DNA of 64,000 nt from Chitinophaga pendula. GTDB lineage: Bacteria > Bacteroidota > Bacteroidia > Chitinophagales > Chitinophagaceae. The DNA lies in contig NZ_CP077769.1 in assembly GCF_020386615.1 (NCBI RefSeq), positions 5,567,501 to 5,631,500 on the forward strand, given 5' to 3'. Below, piece by piece: positions 25,676 to 34,647 of the stretch; positions within the stretch are counted from its first letter, which is position 1; each line of letters begins with the position of its first letter. The notes beneath the pieces were generated by a model that was not told the origin of the DNA, made no database searches, and saw only the letters and a list, made by a program, of their open reading frames with translations. The position numbers and the translations under genes were made by a program.

Positions 25676-27751
25676 ATGGCATCTACAGGTATTCCATTAT
25701 ACAACCGTGATCTCAGTTGGCTTTCGTTCAATTACCGGGTGCTTACTATGGCTCGTGATGAGCGGGTGCCTTTGTTTGAGCGGGTGCGATTTCTTTCTAT
25801 CTTTTCTTCCAATCTGGATGAGTTCTTCCGGGTGAGGATGCCGGCTATAATTGCTGTGAACCGTTTGCTGGACAAGGATGCCAGTGCGTCCGGCGATGAG
25901 ACGCTTACGAGAGATACGCTTACGCAGGTACAGTTGATGATCAGTCAGCAACAGCAGGAGTTTGGTAGTATATTGAGTACGCAGTTACTGCCTGAGTTAC
26001 GGCAGCGGAAATTGCATTTGTACTATAATGAGGCTATACATCTGAAGCATCATGCTTTTACGAAGGCGTATTTTTTAACGCGGGTGTTAGCTTATCTGCA
26101 TCCGGTATGGTTGCAATCTCAACCTGGTCAGCGTGTTTTTCTTGAGAATAATGCGTTGTACCTGGTGGTGTGTATGCAGGCGCCGGGAGATGCACAAGGC
26201 TTATTACATGCTGTTGTGAATATTCCCAGTGATCAATTGCCACGATTTATCAAGTTGCCCTCGGAAGATGACGTGACATATGTGGCATTGCTAGATGATA
26301 TTGTCAGGGATTATTTGTCTTATGTATTTCCGGGGTATACTGTCAGCGGGAGTTATAGTATCAAGATCACGCGGGATGCGGAAGCGGATATGGATGAATT
26401 GAAGGGCGACGTGCTGGAGCAGGTGGAGACGATGATTGCCAAACGGGAGTTGGGTATTCCGACCCGTTTTCTATTTGACGCTAAGATGCCCTTACCGGTG
26501 CAGCAATGGCTGGCGGCTTATTTCGAGGTGTTGCCGCAGGAGATGGTACAAGGCGGTCGTTATCACAATCTGAAGGACCTGGCTGATCTGCCGATGCCGG
26601 CATCTACTATCGGGATGACGTATCCTTCGTTGCCGGCGGCCCGGGTGACGGCGTTGGATGAGGCGCCCAGTTTACTGGACCTGGTGCTGGAGCGGGATGT
26701 GTTATTGCATATCCCTTATCAGCGTTATGACTATATACTTCGATTCTTTAATGAAGCGGCGATCGATCCTGATGTGCAGGAGATTTATGTAACGTTGTAT
26801 CGTATTGCGGCAGGTTCTCAGATTGCGCATGCACTTATCAGTGCTGCTAAAAACGGGAAGCAGGTGACAGTATTTGTGGAATTGAAAGCGCGATTTGACG
26901 AAGCCAATAACATCCGATGGTCTAAGCAAATGAAGGAGGCCGGGGTGAAGATCGTGTATAGTATCCCGGGGTTGAAGGTGCATGCGAAGATTGCGCTTGT
27001 AAAGCGGAGGCGGGGCTATCACTATGATTATCTGAGCCTGATGGCTACGGGTAATTTCAATGAGAATACGGCGAGATTTTATACGGATCATGTGTTGTTG
27101 ACCTCTCACGGTGGTATTACGCAGGAGATGGAGTTGTTATTCATTTACCTGCAGACCAGGGAGCAGCCGTTGGCGTATCAATTTCTGCCTTTCCGGCATC
27201 TGTTGGTGGCTCAGTTCAACCTGGTGGACCGGTTCAGTGCGTTGATAGACCGGGAGGTTGAGCATGCGAAGGCGGGGCGTCCGGCACATATTATCATCAA
27301 GCTGAATAATCTGCAGGAGCAGCAGATGATTGCGAAGCTGTATGCTGCCAGTCAGGCGGGTGTGCAGGTGGACCTGATCGTTCGTAGTATCTGTTGTCTG
27401 CAACCGGAGCAGCCGGAGAGTGGTAACATACGTGTAAGGCGTATTGTGGACCGTTTTCTGGAGCATGCGCGTATATTTATCTTTCACAACAATGGGATGC
27501 CGGAGACCTTTATGGGATCGGCGGACTGGATGAATCGCAATTTACACCGGCGCATTGAGGTATGTTTTCCGATCTATGATGCGGTGCTGGCGGAGCAGGT
27601 GCGGCATATCATTGCCTTACAATTATCCGACAATACGAATGCTGTGATGCTAAATGCGCAGCTTAAAAACATCCCTGTAGCGGCGGCACCTGGCAGTGAG
27701 CAGGTGAATGCTCAGCGGGACACGCATGCTTACGTATTGCATTTATCCTAG
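25676..27751 (+). CDS. ppk1: Polyphosphate kinase 1
   Basis: 691 residues, the normal length. Reversibly transfers the gamma phosphate of ATP to inorganic polyphosphate at the inner face of the membrane. The N-terminal domain starts YNRDLSWLSFNYRVL with FSSNLDEFFRVRMP shortly after, as in all PPK1. The autophosphorylated His is in GLKVHAKIALVKRR (about residue 435), and the second conserved His in RIFIFHNNG (about 603), within phospholipase-D-like domains (MGSADWMNRNLHRRIE). Probably cotranscribed with the upstream HD-PycTM gene. No exopolyphosphatase is adjacent. Confidence 0.96.
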   Translation: MASTGIPLYNRDLSWLSFNYRVLTMARDERVPLFERVRFLSIFSSNLDEFFRVRMPAIIAVNRLLDKDASASGDETLTRDTLTQVQLMISQQQQEFGSILSTQLLPELRQRKLHLYYNEAIHLKHHAFTKAYFLTRVLAYLHPVWLQSQPGQRVFLENNALYLVVCMQAPGDAQGLLHAVVNIPSDQLPRFIKLPSEDDVTYVALLDDIVRDYLSYVFPGYTVSGSYSIKITRDAEADMDELKGDVLEQVETMIAKRELGIPTRFLFDAKMPLPVQQWLAAYFEVLPQEMVQGGRYHNLKDLADLPMPASTIGMTYPSLPAARVTALDEAPSLLDLVLERDVLLHIPYQRYDYILRFFNEAAIDPDVQEIYVTLYRIAAGSQIAHALISAAKNGKQVTVFVELKARFDEANNIRWSKQMKEAGVKIVYSIPGLKVHAKIALVKRRRGYHYDYLSLMATGNFNENTARFYTDHVLLTSHGGITQEMELLFIYLQTREQPLAYQFLPFRHLLVAQFNLVDRFSALIDREVEHAKAGRPAHIIIKLNNLQEQQMIAKLYAASQAGVQVDLIVRSICCLQPEQPESGNIRVRRIVDRFLEHARIFIFHNNGMPETFMGSADWMNRNLHRRIEVCFPIYDAVLAEQVRHIIALQLSDNTNAVMLNAQLKNIPVAAAPGSEQVNAQRDTHAYVLHLS

Positions 27752-27874
27752 CGGTTCTGTCTGCTGCTGGCATATATTCTCCCCACATTTACTTACATTC
27801 GGTATTCCAACCTGCGGCTATACAGGTTAGGGATGTGCTATTATTATCATTATCAGATCAAAAACCGACTAAAG

Positions 27875-28405
27875 ATGAAGTTCTTAGGCACCCTTGTATT
27901 AGGTTTGACACTGGCTATTCCGGCCACCTATGCACAACAGCAGCCTGTGGCGACGGCGGCGGCGCAGACATCTGCTACGTTTAATCTTTATAACCCGGCT
28001 GCGAATGCGGCGGCGGATATCAAGAAGGCTACGCAGCAGGCTGCGAAGGAAAAGAAACATGTGTTATTACAGATTGGCGGTAACTGGTGTATTTGGTGTA
28101 AGCGGTTGCACAAGTTTATAGAGGATGATAGTAATCTGAAGGGTTACCTGGACAGCAATTATGTGGTGTATCATCTTAATTACAGTAAAGAGAATCAGAA
28201 TCTGCCGGTATTGAAGCAATTGGGATTCCCGCAGCGGTTTGGGTTTCCGGTGTTAGTGGTACTGGATGGCAAGGGTACGCGTTTGCATACGCAGAACAGC
28301 GGTTTGCTGGAGTCCGGCAGTTCTTATGATAGGGAGAAGATACTGGCGTTTTTCAAGCAATGGTCTCCTACTGCTTTAGATCCTGTACATTATACGCAAC
28401 AATAA
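27875..28405 (+). CDS. Exported thioredoxin-fold protein
   Basis: 176 residues from ATG 27875 (MKFLGTLVLGLTLAIPATYAQQ, a signal peptide); an upstream ATG at 27833 would bury it. The thioredoxin fold carries the redox motif GGNWCIWCKRLHKF (CxxC about residues 78-81), preceded by KEKKHVLLQI and followed by a cis-Pro-like region near RFGFPVLVVLDG. CIWC with a downstream Arg-Leu-His is the pattern of DUF255/thioredoxin_7-like periplasmic proteins. A role in thiol-disulfide exchange in the periplasm is inferred. First gene of a likely three-gene unit. Confidence 0.88.
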   Translation: MKFLGTLVLGLTLAIPATYAQQQPVATAAAQTSATFNLYNPAANAAADIKKATQQAAKEKKHVLLQIGGNWCIWCKRLHKFIEDDSNLKGYLDSNYVVYHLNYSKENQNLPVLKQLGFPQRFGFPVLVVLDGKGTRLHTQNSGLLESGSSYDREKILAFFKQWSPTALDPVHYTQQ

Positions 28406-28415
28406 TTGAGTGCTT

Positions 28416-28937
28416 ATGTCTACTGCTATTTCGTCTGCAAATTTTTCTGAGAGCCGGATCGAGCGTTTTCTCCGGATGGTGTCTCATCCGTTGAAGTTTT
28501 CCTTGTTTATGTTCAGCAAGTTGCCTTCGGCGTATATTGCCGGTGTACGTGTGCGGCGTGTGCAGCGGGATGGGGCTACGACATCGGTGCCTTACAAGTG
28601 GTTATCTCAGAATCCTTTTCGCAGTACTTATTTTGCTTGTCTGGCGATGGCGGCGGAGCTAAGCACAGGATTGCTGGCGATGCTTTACATACAGAGTGCG
28701 CCGGTGCAGGTGTCTATGCTGGTGACGGGGTTGCAGGCAAGTTTTCACAAGAAGGCGGTTGGGCGTACTTACTTTACCTGTGATGAGGGTATTGCTATCC
28801 GTGATGCGATAGCGACGGCTATTGCTACGCAGCAAGCGGTGAGTATCGTTGTAAACAGTCATGGTAAATCGGAAGACGGCACATTAATTGCGTCGTTTGC
28901 TGTGACGTGGTCTTTTAAAGCAAAGAGCAAATCGTAA
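28416..28937 (+). CDS. DUF4442 hotdog-fold protein
   Basis: 173 residues from ATG 28416; a GTG at 28410 is the alternative. The sequence matches DUF4442, a hotdog-fold family related to acyl-CoA thioesterases: FLRMVSHPLKFSLFMF, NPFRSTYFACLAMAAELSTG (helix of the hotdog) and KKAVGRTYFTCDEG. Whether it hydrolyses acyl-CoA is unproven for the family. Spacing of 10 nt from the thioredoxin gene and 23 nt to the MBL gene suggests cotranscription. Confidence 0.85.
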   Translation: MSTAISSANFSESRIERFLRMVSHPLKFSLFMFSKLPSAYIAGVRVRRVQRDGATTSVPYKWLSQNPFRSTYFACLAMAAELSTGLLAMLYIQSAPVQVSMLVTGLQASFHKKAVGRTYFTCDEGIAIRDAIATAIATQQAVSIVVNSHGKSEDGTLIASFAVTWSFKAKSKS

Positions 28938-28960
28938 TTACAGTTCCATAATACACCACT

Positions 28961-30364
28961 ATGAAGATAGCATTTCACGGGGCGGCCCGCACTGTTACGG
29001 GTTCCAAACATTTGATCACACTAAAGAACGGCAAGAAGATACTACTAGACTGTGGAATGTTCCAGGGTATGGGCAGGGAAACGGATGCGTTGAACCACGA
29101 TTTTGGATTTGATCCTACGGAGGTGGACGTGATGCTGCTGTCGCATGCGCATATTGACCATTCTGGTCTGATACCGCGGCTGGTGGGTATGGGTTACCGG
29201 GGTACTATTTATTGTACACCTGCTACGCGGGATCTTACAGAGATATTGCTAATGGACTCTGCCGAGATACAGGAAGACGATATCAAGTTCACCAACAAGA
29301 AGCGGGCGAAGGAAGGGTTACCTGCTATTGCGCCGCTTTATACGGTAGAAGATGCAAAACGGGCGGTAACGCGGCTGAAGGCCATCAAATACCAGGTATG
29401 GACGAAAATTATGGACGGGGTGGAGATATTGTTCACTGATGCGGGACATATCATCGGCAGTGCAGCTGTTCATCTGCGGATTACAGAAAATGGCAAGACG
29501 CAACAGGTTACTTTCAGCGGTGATATCGGTCGTTATGGGGATGCAATATTACGTTCACCAGCTCCTTTTCCGCAATCGGATTTCATCATTATGGAGTCGA
29601 CCTATGGCAGTACGTTGCATGCTGAGGCGGCGCCATCTGATGCTGCGCTGATCCAACATATCCAAGATACCTGCATTGGCAAGCGAGGTAAATTGATCAT
29701 CCCGGCATTCAGCGTAGGTCGTACGCAGGAGCTATTATATTCTTTGAACCAGGCGGAGCTGGAAGGCAGGTTACCTAAGGTGCCTATTTTCGTAGACAGT
29801 CCTTTGTCTATGGAGGCAACGGAGGTAGTTAAGAGTCATCCTGAGTGTTTTAACAAAACCATTTCGAAGCTGCTGGAGACGGATAGTGATCCTTTTGATT
29901 TTCCTGGTCTGCATTACATACGGAGCGTTGATGAATCGAAAGCGCTTAACTTCCGCAAGGAGCCATGTGTGATAATCTCTGCTTCAGGGATGGCGGAAGC
30001 GGGCCGTGTAAAACACCATATTGCCAACAATATCGATCAGCCGCGCAATACCATTCTTATTGTCGGTTATTGCGAGCCTCAGTCATTAGGAGGCAGGCTG
30101 ATGAGAGGTGCCAAAGAGGTATCTATATACGGCACGCGTCACGAGGTGAAGGCATCGGTAGGTGTGATCCGGTCTATGAGTGCTCACGGAGATTATGAAG
30201 ATCTGAGTCAATGGTTATCCTGTCAGGATACCCGTGGTGTAAAAAAATTATTCCTGGTACATGGAGAGTATGATGTGCAGCAGATATTTAAAAGCTGGCT
30301 GGTGAAGAAGGGTTATCATGATGTAGAGATACCAGACAGGCATTATGAGATAGGACTTACCTGA
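28961..30364 (+). CDS. MBL-fold beta-CASP RNA-metabolising hydrolase
   Basis: 467 residues. Metallo-beta-lactamase fold with LLSHAHIDHSG (zinc ligands, about residues 65-75), FTDAGHIIGSA, SGDIGRYGD and the beta-CASP insert: IIPAFSVGRTQELLYSL, VDSPLS (Asp of motif A), ISASGMAEAGRVKHH and a C-terminal LVHGEYDVQQ His. This is the architecture of the bacterial YSH1/RNase-J-related exonucleases (mRNA 3'-processing CPSF73 homologues) that act on RNA in the cytoplasm. Specific substrates are unknown. Last gene of the thioredoxin-DUF4442-MBL unit, with a bidirectional terminator following. Confidence 0.93.
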   Translation: MKIAFHGAARTVTGSKHLITLKNGKKILLDCGMFQGMGRETDALNHDFGFDPTEVDVMLLSHAHIDHSGLIPRLVGMGYRGTIYCTPATRDLTEILLMDSAEIQEDDIKFTNKKRAKEGLPAIAPLYTVEDAKRAVTRLKAIKYQVWTKIMDGVEILFTDAGHIIGSAAVHLRITENGKTQQVTFSGDIGRYGDAILRSPAPFPQSDFIIMESTYGSTLHAEAAPSDAALIQHIQDTCIGKRGKLIIPAFSVGRTQELLYSLNQAELEGRLPKVPIFVDSPLSMEATEVVKSHPECFNKTISKLLETDSDPFDFPGLHYIRSVDESKALNFRKEPCVIISASGMAEAGRVKHHIANNIDQPRNTILIVGYCEPQSLGGRLMRGAKEVSIYGTRHEVKASVGVIRSMSAHGDYEDLSQWLSCQDTRGVKKLFLVHGEYDVQQIFKSWLVKKGYHDVEIPDRHYEIGLT

Positions 30365-30378
30365 TTGCTATTAAATAA

Positions 30379-30428
30379 AAAAAGGCGAAGGTCCGGTTGT
30401 ATATGCAGCCGGGCCTTCGCCTTTTTTA
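30379..30428. terminator. Bidirectional terminator between MBL and sensor-kinase genes
   Basis: AAAAGGCGAAGG-CCGG / CCGGGCCTTCGCCTTTT inverted repeat with A-rich and T-rich flanks on both sides, serving the convergent genes ending at 30364 and 30426. Confidence 0.88.
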
Positions 30429-33400
30429 TTCTTCTATGAGTGGGAACCACAAGTTGATCCGGGTACCCAGTGCATTTCCATTTTCATCGTAGAGGTCTTG
30501 AATATCAAAGGAGGCATCCATGTTGTACCGGTTGTTATAGATAGACAGGCGATCCCTTGTAATTTGTAATCCTCTTGAGTGGTGGGTGTGTCCGCTCATC
30601 TGTTTTATTGCCTGTGAGCGTTCTCTTCCCAGTCCGTTATCTTCAATGATGCATAGTATGCGATCATTTATTTTACGGAATGCGAGTAATAGTTTTCCTT
30701 TTTCTTTTTTGTGTAGCAGTCCGTGCCAGATAGCATTTTCGATGAACGGCTGTATGAGCATGCTGGGTATTTCTACGAAGTCTGCATCCAGTTCGGGGTC
30801 TACTTCTATGGTGTATTCGAATTGATCTGTGAAGCGTAGTTTTTCCAGTTCCATATAGTTTTCCAGCATATCGACCTCTTTTGATATGGGGATACTGTTG
30901 AGGGAGGAGTTATCGAGTACGTTCCTTATCAGCCTGGCGAAGCGGCCGAGATAGGCCAATGCTTCTTCGGTCTGGCTTTTCATCATGAAGGTCTGTATGG
31001 AGTTGAGGGCGTTGAAGATGAAGTGCGGGTTCATCTGTGCTCTCAGTGCTTTCATTTCCAGTTGTGCCATTTGTTGTTGAATGGCGGCTCTTCTCTTTTC
31101 TTCTTTCTTCACATAATAGATGCGCATGCGGAAATAGAGATATGCGAGTCCCATAGCACCCAGGAAACATAATAATTTGAACCAGGCTGTCTGCCAGAAG
31201 GCGGGGCGTATATTGATTCTTATTTCGGTGATGTGTTGGGAGAAAGTACCAGCGGAGTTGACACTTCTTACTTTAAAGGTGTAGCTGCCGGGGGGTAAGT
31301 TAGTATACCTGGCTATCAAAAGGCCTTCTGCGTTGACCCAGTTTTCGTCTACGCCTTCCAGCTGGTAGAAGTAGCGCAATTTTTCGTGGTGGTATTGCAG
31401 GCTTTTGAATTCGATGCTGATGAAGTTCTGTTTATAGCTCAAGGATACATTACGATAGGCGTTGGGAGCGGCATCGATGTTGATGGTGCTATCCATTGCC
31501 TTCATACTTAATATGGTGACATCGGGCGGAGGTGCGGCTACCATTAATACGGAGGTATCGAAGGCCATAAAGTGATCGGAGGCGCCTACGAGGAGGTGTC
31601 CATTTCTGAGGCTGGTGATGTACCTTCTTACTTTACGATCGTTGTCGATGATATCGTCTGACTGTACAAAAGTTTCCAGCCGGAAATCTTTGCGATTGAA
31701 TCGGTAGAATCCGTATTGGGTGGTAAACCACAGTTTATCTTTTCCATTGGACTGTATGCTGAGTACCCATTCGTCGAACAGTCTTCCATTTACTTTTAGC
31801 GCCTGGTATTGTTTCCTTTTGGTATTATATATCCACAGGCCATGATCGGTACCTGCTACGAGGGTGCTATCATCGAACCGGTAGAGGCAGGTTACATTGG
31901 ATATATTCCAGGAATCATTTTTAAAGGTGGTACGATCTGTAATGGCGTGGGTATAGCGATTGAAAAGAATGAGGCCGGAGGTGCTGGTAGCGAGCCATAG
32001 TGAGGAATCGCCAGCGGGGATGATATCCATTACGGATGTGGGCCTATGTAGGGCGGTGATCAGTTCGGGATAGGCGGTGAACATATTGTTCTGCGGGTTC
32101 CATCGGACCAATCCTCTTTTATAGAGGCCTATCCATACGAGTGTATCGTTGACGACGTCCATGTTGAGTAAGGTCTGGTCGTGGAATTTGTTGGGGTGAT
32201 GATGTACGGTGAATAGTCCTTTGGCCGGATCGAAGACAGAGAGGAGTCCATTTTCCTGTCCTACGAGTACTTTGCCATCTTTGGTTTCTGCGAAGCTCCA
32301 CACGAGGCTACGTTCTTCTGGCAGGCTGGTAGCCGACTCACGGCCGGTGAACTGGAAGTTACGTTTGAGCTGCAGCTGTTCGTTGAACCAGCTCATTCCT
32401 TTTCCCCAGTAGCCTGCGTATATGTCGCCATTGCTGGCCTGGAACAGGCCGGTTACTTCTGCGCGCGGCAGGTGTTCTTTGGTGCCGATGAAAGCGGTAC
32501 GTTGATCCAGTACCTGGAACATGGTATTGTGAACGCTGAGGATGTTGATACCGATATCGGTGCCTATCCAGAGGTGTCCGTCGCGGTCGTTAAGGAAGCA
32601 GTTGGTTTCGTAGTCGTAGTGAAGGCCGAGGTCGTCGGCATTGTTGGCTCTGATATTACTTCCGAACTTACGGCTGATGATATCATAGCGATAGATGCCG
32701 CTTAATTCGGTAGCTACCCAGATGTTACCATACATGTCTTCGGTGATATCGAAGACGCGTTCCAGCTGGTTATCTCCCGGCATATTAGGAGGCGCCGGGA
32801 AGAGGAAGGTATCCAGTTGTTTTTCTTGCTGGTCGTAGGCATATAAGACATCGTTGCGGGCGGCGGCCCAGATATTACGACGGCTGTCCAGGTATATTTT
32901 TTTTACGCTGGCGGCTACTTCCAGCAGGGGATGGCGTGCGGGATTGTTTGCTTTGCTATAGATGCTTTTGCGATCTTTATCCAGCATGAATATCCCTTTG
33001 TTGCCACTGATCCAGAGGTTGCCATGTTCATCTTCCATGATGGCGCTGTTCATCTGGCGGCGGATATCTTCTGGTATCATGGCTGCTTTTTGCAGGTGGC
33101 CGGAGTTTTCGTCGAGTCGCAGGAGGCCTTCATGGGTGGTGACCCAGATAGTACCGGTATGATCTTCTATGATACGGCTGCAGCGGAGGTTGCTTTGTTC
33201 TTCGGGGATGATATCCATTTTTATGGCCCGGAGTGTAGCGGTAACGGGATCGTATACTCTAACGTAGTCGGGTGCACCGATCCAGATGCGGCCTTTCCGG
33301 TCTTCGCAGAGGCAGATGTCGTCATAATAGATGGAGCCGGGGACGCGATCGAAGGAGGCGACGGTCACGAGGTTGCTACCATCATAACGTTGCAGGGCGG

Positions 33401-33638
33401 TATTGGCGATCCAGATAAAGCCTCTTCTATCTTGCAGGATAGCGGAAACGTGATTGCTAGCCAGACCGTCTTTGATACTCAGGTGCCGGAAGGCGTAGGA
33501 GTGGATGTTATAGGTGGTGACTGGCCAGGTCTGGGCATGTGTATAGCAACAGGTGCTCAGTAGCAGGCATAAGGTGGTAATGTACCTGTAAAAGTATTTC
33601 CACAAGGGCAATGGGTAATGAGCACATTTTGCAATCAT
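30426..33638 (-). CDS. Two-component propeller sensor histidine kinase (LytS/HPK type)
   Basis: 1070 residues. Signal peptide ~1-35; about 700 residues of short propeller repeats (IWIA-, IWVTTHEGLLRLDE-, LWIGTDIGINILS-type), i.e. a two-component-regulator propeller pair in the periplasm; a Y_Y_Y Ig-like domain (YKQNFISIEFKSLQYHHEKL, NLPPGSYTFKVRS, about 725-800); one membrane helix (WFKLLCFLGAMGLAYLYF); then a His_kinase domain with the phosphorylated His in MNPHFIFNALNSIQTF (about 872) and an ATPase end with IEDNGLGRERS. Unlike classical Bacteroidota hybrid systems it lacks receiver and AraC domains, so a separate LytTR-type regulator is expected; none is adjacent. The symporter and SMP-30-like genes upstream are in the same direction but separated by a terminator. 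Confidence 0.92.
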   Translation of the reverse strand: MIAKCAHYPLPLWKYFYRYITTLCLLLSTCCYTHAQTWPVTTYNIHSYAFRHLSIKDGLASNHVSAILQDRRGFIWIANTALQRYDGSNLVTVASFDRVPGSIYYDDICLCEDRKGRIWIGAPDYVRVYDPVTATLRAIKMDIIPEEQSNLRCSRIIEDHTGTIWVTTHEGLLRLDENSGHLQKAAMIPEDIRRQMNSAIMEDEHGNLWISGNKGIFMLDKDRKSIYSKANNPARHPLLEVAASVKKIYLDSRRNIWAAARNDVLYAYDQQEKQLDTFLFPAPPNMPGDNQLERVFDITEDMYGNIWVATELSGIYRYDIISRKFGSNIRANNADDLGLHYDYETNCFLNDRDGHLWIGTDIGINILSVHNTMFQVLDQRTAFIGTKEHLPRAEVTGLFQASNGDIYAGYWGKGMSWFNEQLQLKRNFQFTGRESATSLPEERSLVWSFAETKDGKVLVGQENGLLSVFDPAKGLFTVHHHPNKFHDQTLLNMDVVNDTLVWIGLYKRGLVRWNPQNNMFTAYPELITALHRPTSVMDIIPAGDSSLWLATSTSGLILFNRYTHAITDRTTFKNDSWNISNVTCLYRFDDSTLVAGTDHGLWIYNTKRKQYQALKVNGRLFDEWVLSIQSNGKDKLWFTTQYGFYRFNRKDFRLETFVQSDDIIDNDRKVRRYITSLRNGHLLVGASDHFMAFDTSVLMVAAPPPDVTILSMKAMDSTINIDAAPNAYRNVSLSYKQNFISIEFKSLQYHHEKLRYFYQLEGVDENWVNAEGLLIARYTNLPPGSYTFKVRSVNSAGTFSQHITEIRINIRPAFWQTAWFKLLCFLGAMGLAYLYFRMRIYYVKKEEKRRAAIQQQMAQLEMKALRAQMNPHFIFNALNSIQTFMMKSQTEEALAYLGRFARLIRNVLDNSSLNSIPISKEVDMLENYMELEKLRFTDQFEYTIEVDPELDADFVEIPSMLIQPFIENAIWHGLLHKKEKGKLLLAFRKINDRILCIIEDNGLGRERSQAIKQMSGHTHHSRGLQITRDRLSIYNNRYNMDASFDIQDLYDENGNALGTRINLWFPLIEE

Positions 33639-33694
33639 TCTATAAGGCAGCGCCGCTCCAAAGCGAGTTAGTCAGAAAGGAATAAAATCTGGAA

Positions 33695-33724
33695 CAAAGA
33701 TAATTGACTGGTACAGTGTGCAAT
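33695..33724 (-). promoter_or_regulatory. Candidate promoter of the propeller kinase gene
   Basis: On the minus strand ATTG (33724-33721), 18 nt, TATCTTTG (33702-33695); the -7 box is perfect. Transcript start about 33689, 51 nt before the ATG. Confidence 0.5.
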
Positions 33725-33773
33725 ATAAAAAATGTCCCAGGATAAAGTGCAATAATGTGCTTTATCCCGGGAC
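33722..33773 (-). terminator. Rho-independent terminator of the SMP-30-like gene
   Basis: A long hairpin from GTCCCAGGATAAAG (33734) to CTTTATCCCGGGAC (33773), with about 17 paired bases and a TTTTTTATATTG tail in the minus direction. It lies 21 nt after the stop. Confidence 0.9.
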
Positions 33774-33794
33774 GGTTTATTGTTTCTGATAGTA

Positions 33795-34634
33795 TTATTT
33801 AAGTTGGTAGGCGACTACGCTGCTGGCATAGAAGGTGGGTATGAAAACGATCTTCTTTTGGGGATCGTATCCGATATCTGCGGTATTGCTTTTTTCGGCT
33901 TTGGTATCCAGCAGTTTTTTTGCTGTTTGTTTGGCCAGGTCTACGTAATAGACTTCGCCACCCCAGCAGGATACGATGAATTCCTGGCCTTTTACTTTTT
34001 CTATGCCATCGGTTCCTTTAGCTATGTTCAGGATGCGTTTTACTGATCCATCTTTTTCCCAGGTACATACGTCGCCGGCATCCAGGATGTAAAAGGCATC
34101 TGGTGTTGCCAGTAATCCGTTAGGGCCTTTGAGGCCTTCTATAATGGTGGTTATTTTACCATCTTTCAGCTGATGTATTTTTTTGGTGTGGGAGTCGGAG
34201 ACATAGACAATGCCTTTAGCATCGATGGTGATGTCATTGAGGAACCGGCTGCTATCGATGGGGTAGTGTTTTACGATAGCGGCTTTGGCGATGTCGATCT
34301 CTACCAGTTCGGTCTGATCAGCAACATACAATTTGTTTTTATAGCGGCCGAGCCCTTTGGGAGAATTCAGGCCGGTCACCCATTTAGCGTTGATGGTTTT
34401 GCCATCGGGGCTTAGTTGGGCGATATAGCCATTGGCATCTTTTGCGTCGGGGCTACCTATACCTATGCAGGAGACGAACAGTACATTACGTTTAGCGTCG
34501 AATAATACTGATTCCGGCACTTTCACCGTGTTGGTGTCGGTGGCCCATTGTTTGTTCAGGGAGGGGCTTTCATCCTGGGCGGTGGCGGCTATTGCTCCGG
34601 ACATAAGCAGTAGTGAGATAAACAGCGTTTTCAT
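33795..34634 (-). CDS. SMP-30/NHL-type beta-propeller, exported
   Basis: 279 residues. Signal peptide ending IAATAQDES (about 21). The body has propeller repeats: ESVLFDAKRNVLFVSCIG, SPKGLGRYKNKLYVADQTELVEID, FLNDITIDAKGIVYVSDSHTKKIHQL and GPNGLLATPDAFYILDAGD. This is the SMP-30/gluconolactonase-like family; acid residues that bind Ca are plausible in NDITID and PNGL, but lactonase activity cannot be assigned. Its ATG is 13 nt after the stop of the symporter gene, so the two are an operon; it may supply or sense the symporter substrate in the periplasm. Confidence 0.85.
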   Translation of the reverse strand: MKTLFISLLLMSGAIAATAQDESPSLNKQWATDTNTVKVPESVLFDAKRNVLFVSCIGIGSPDAKDANGYIAQLSPDGKTINAKWVTGLNSPKGLGRYKNKLYVADQTELVEIDIAKAAIVKHYPIDSSRFLNDITIDAKGIVYVSDSHTKKIHQLKDGKITTIIEGLKGPNGLLATPDAFYILDAGDVCTWEKDGSVKRILNIAKGTDGIEKVKGQEFIVSCWGGEVYYVDLAKQTAKKLLDTKAEKSNTADIGYDPQKKIVFIPTFYASSVVAYQLK

Positions 34635-34647
34635 AACGAATTAAATT

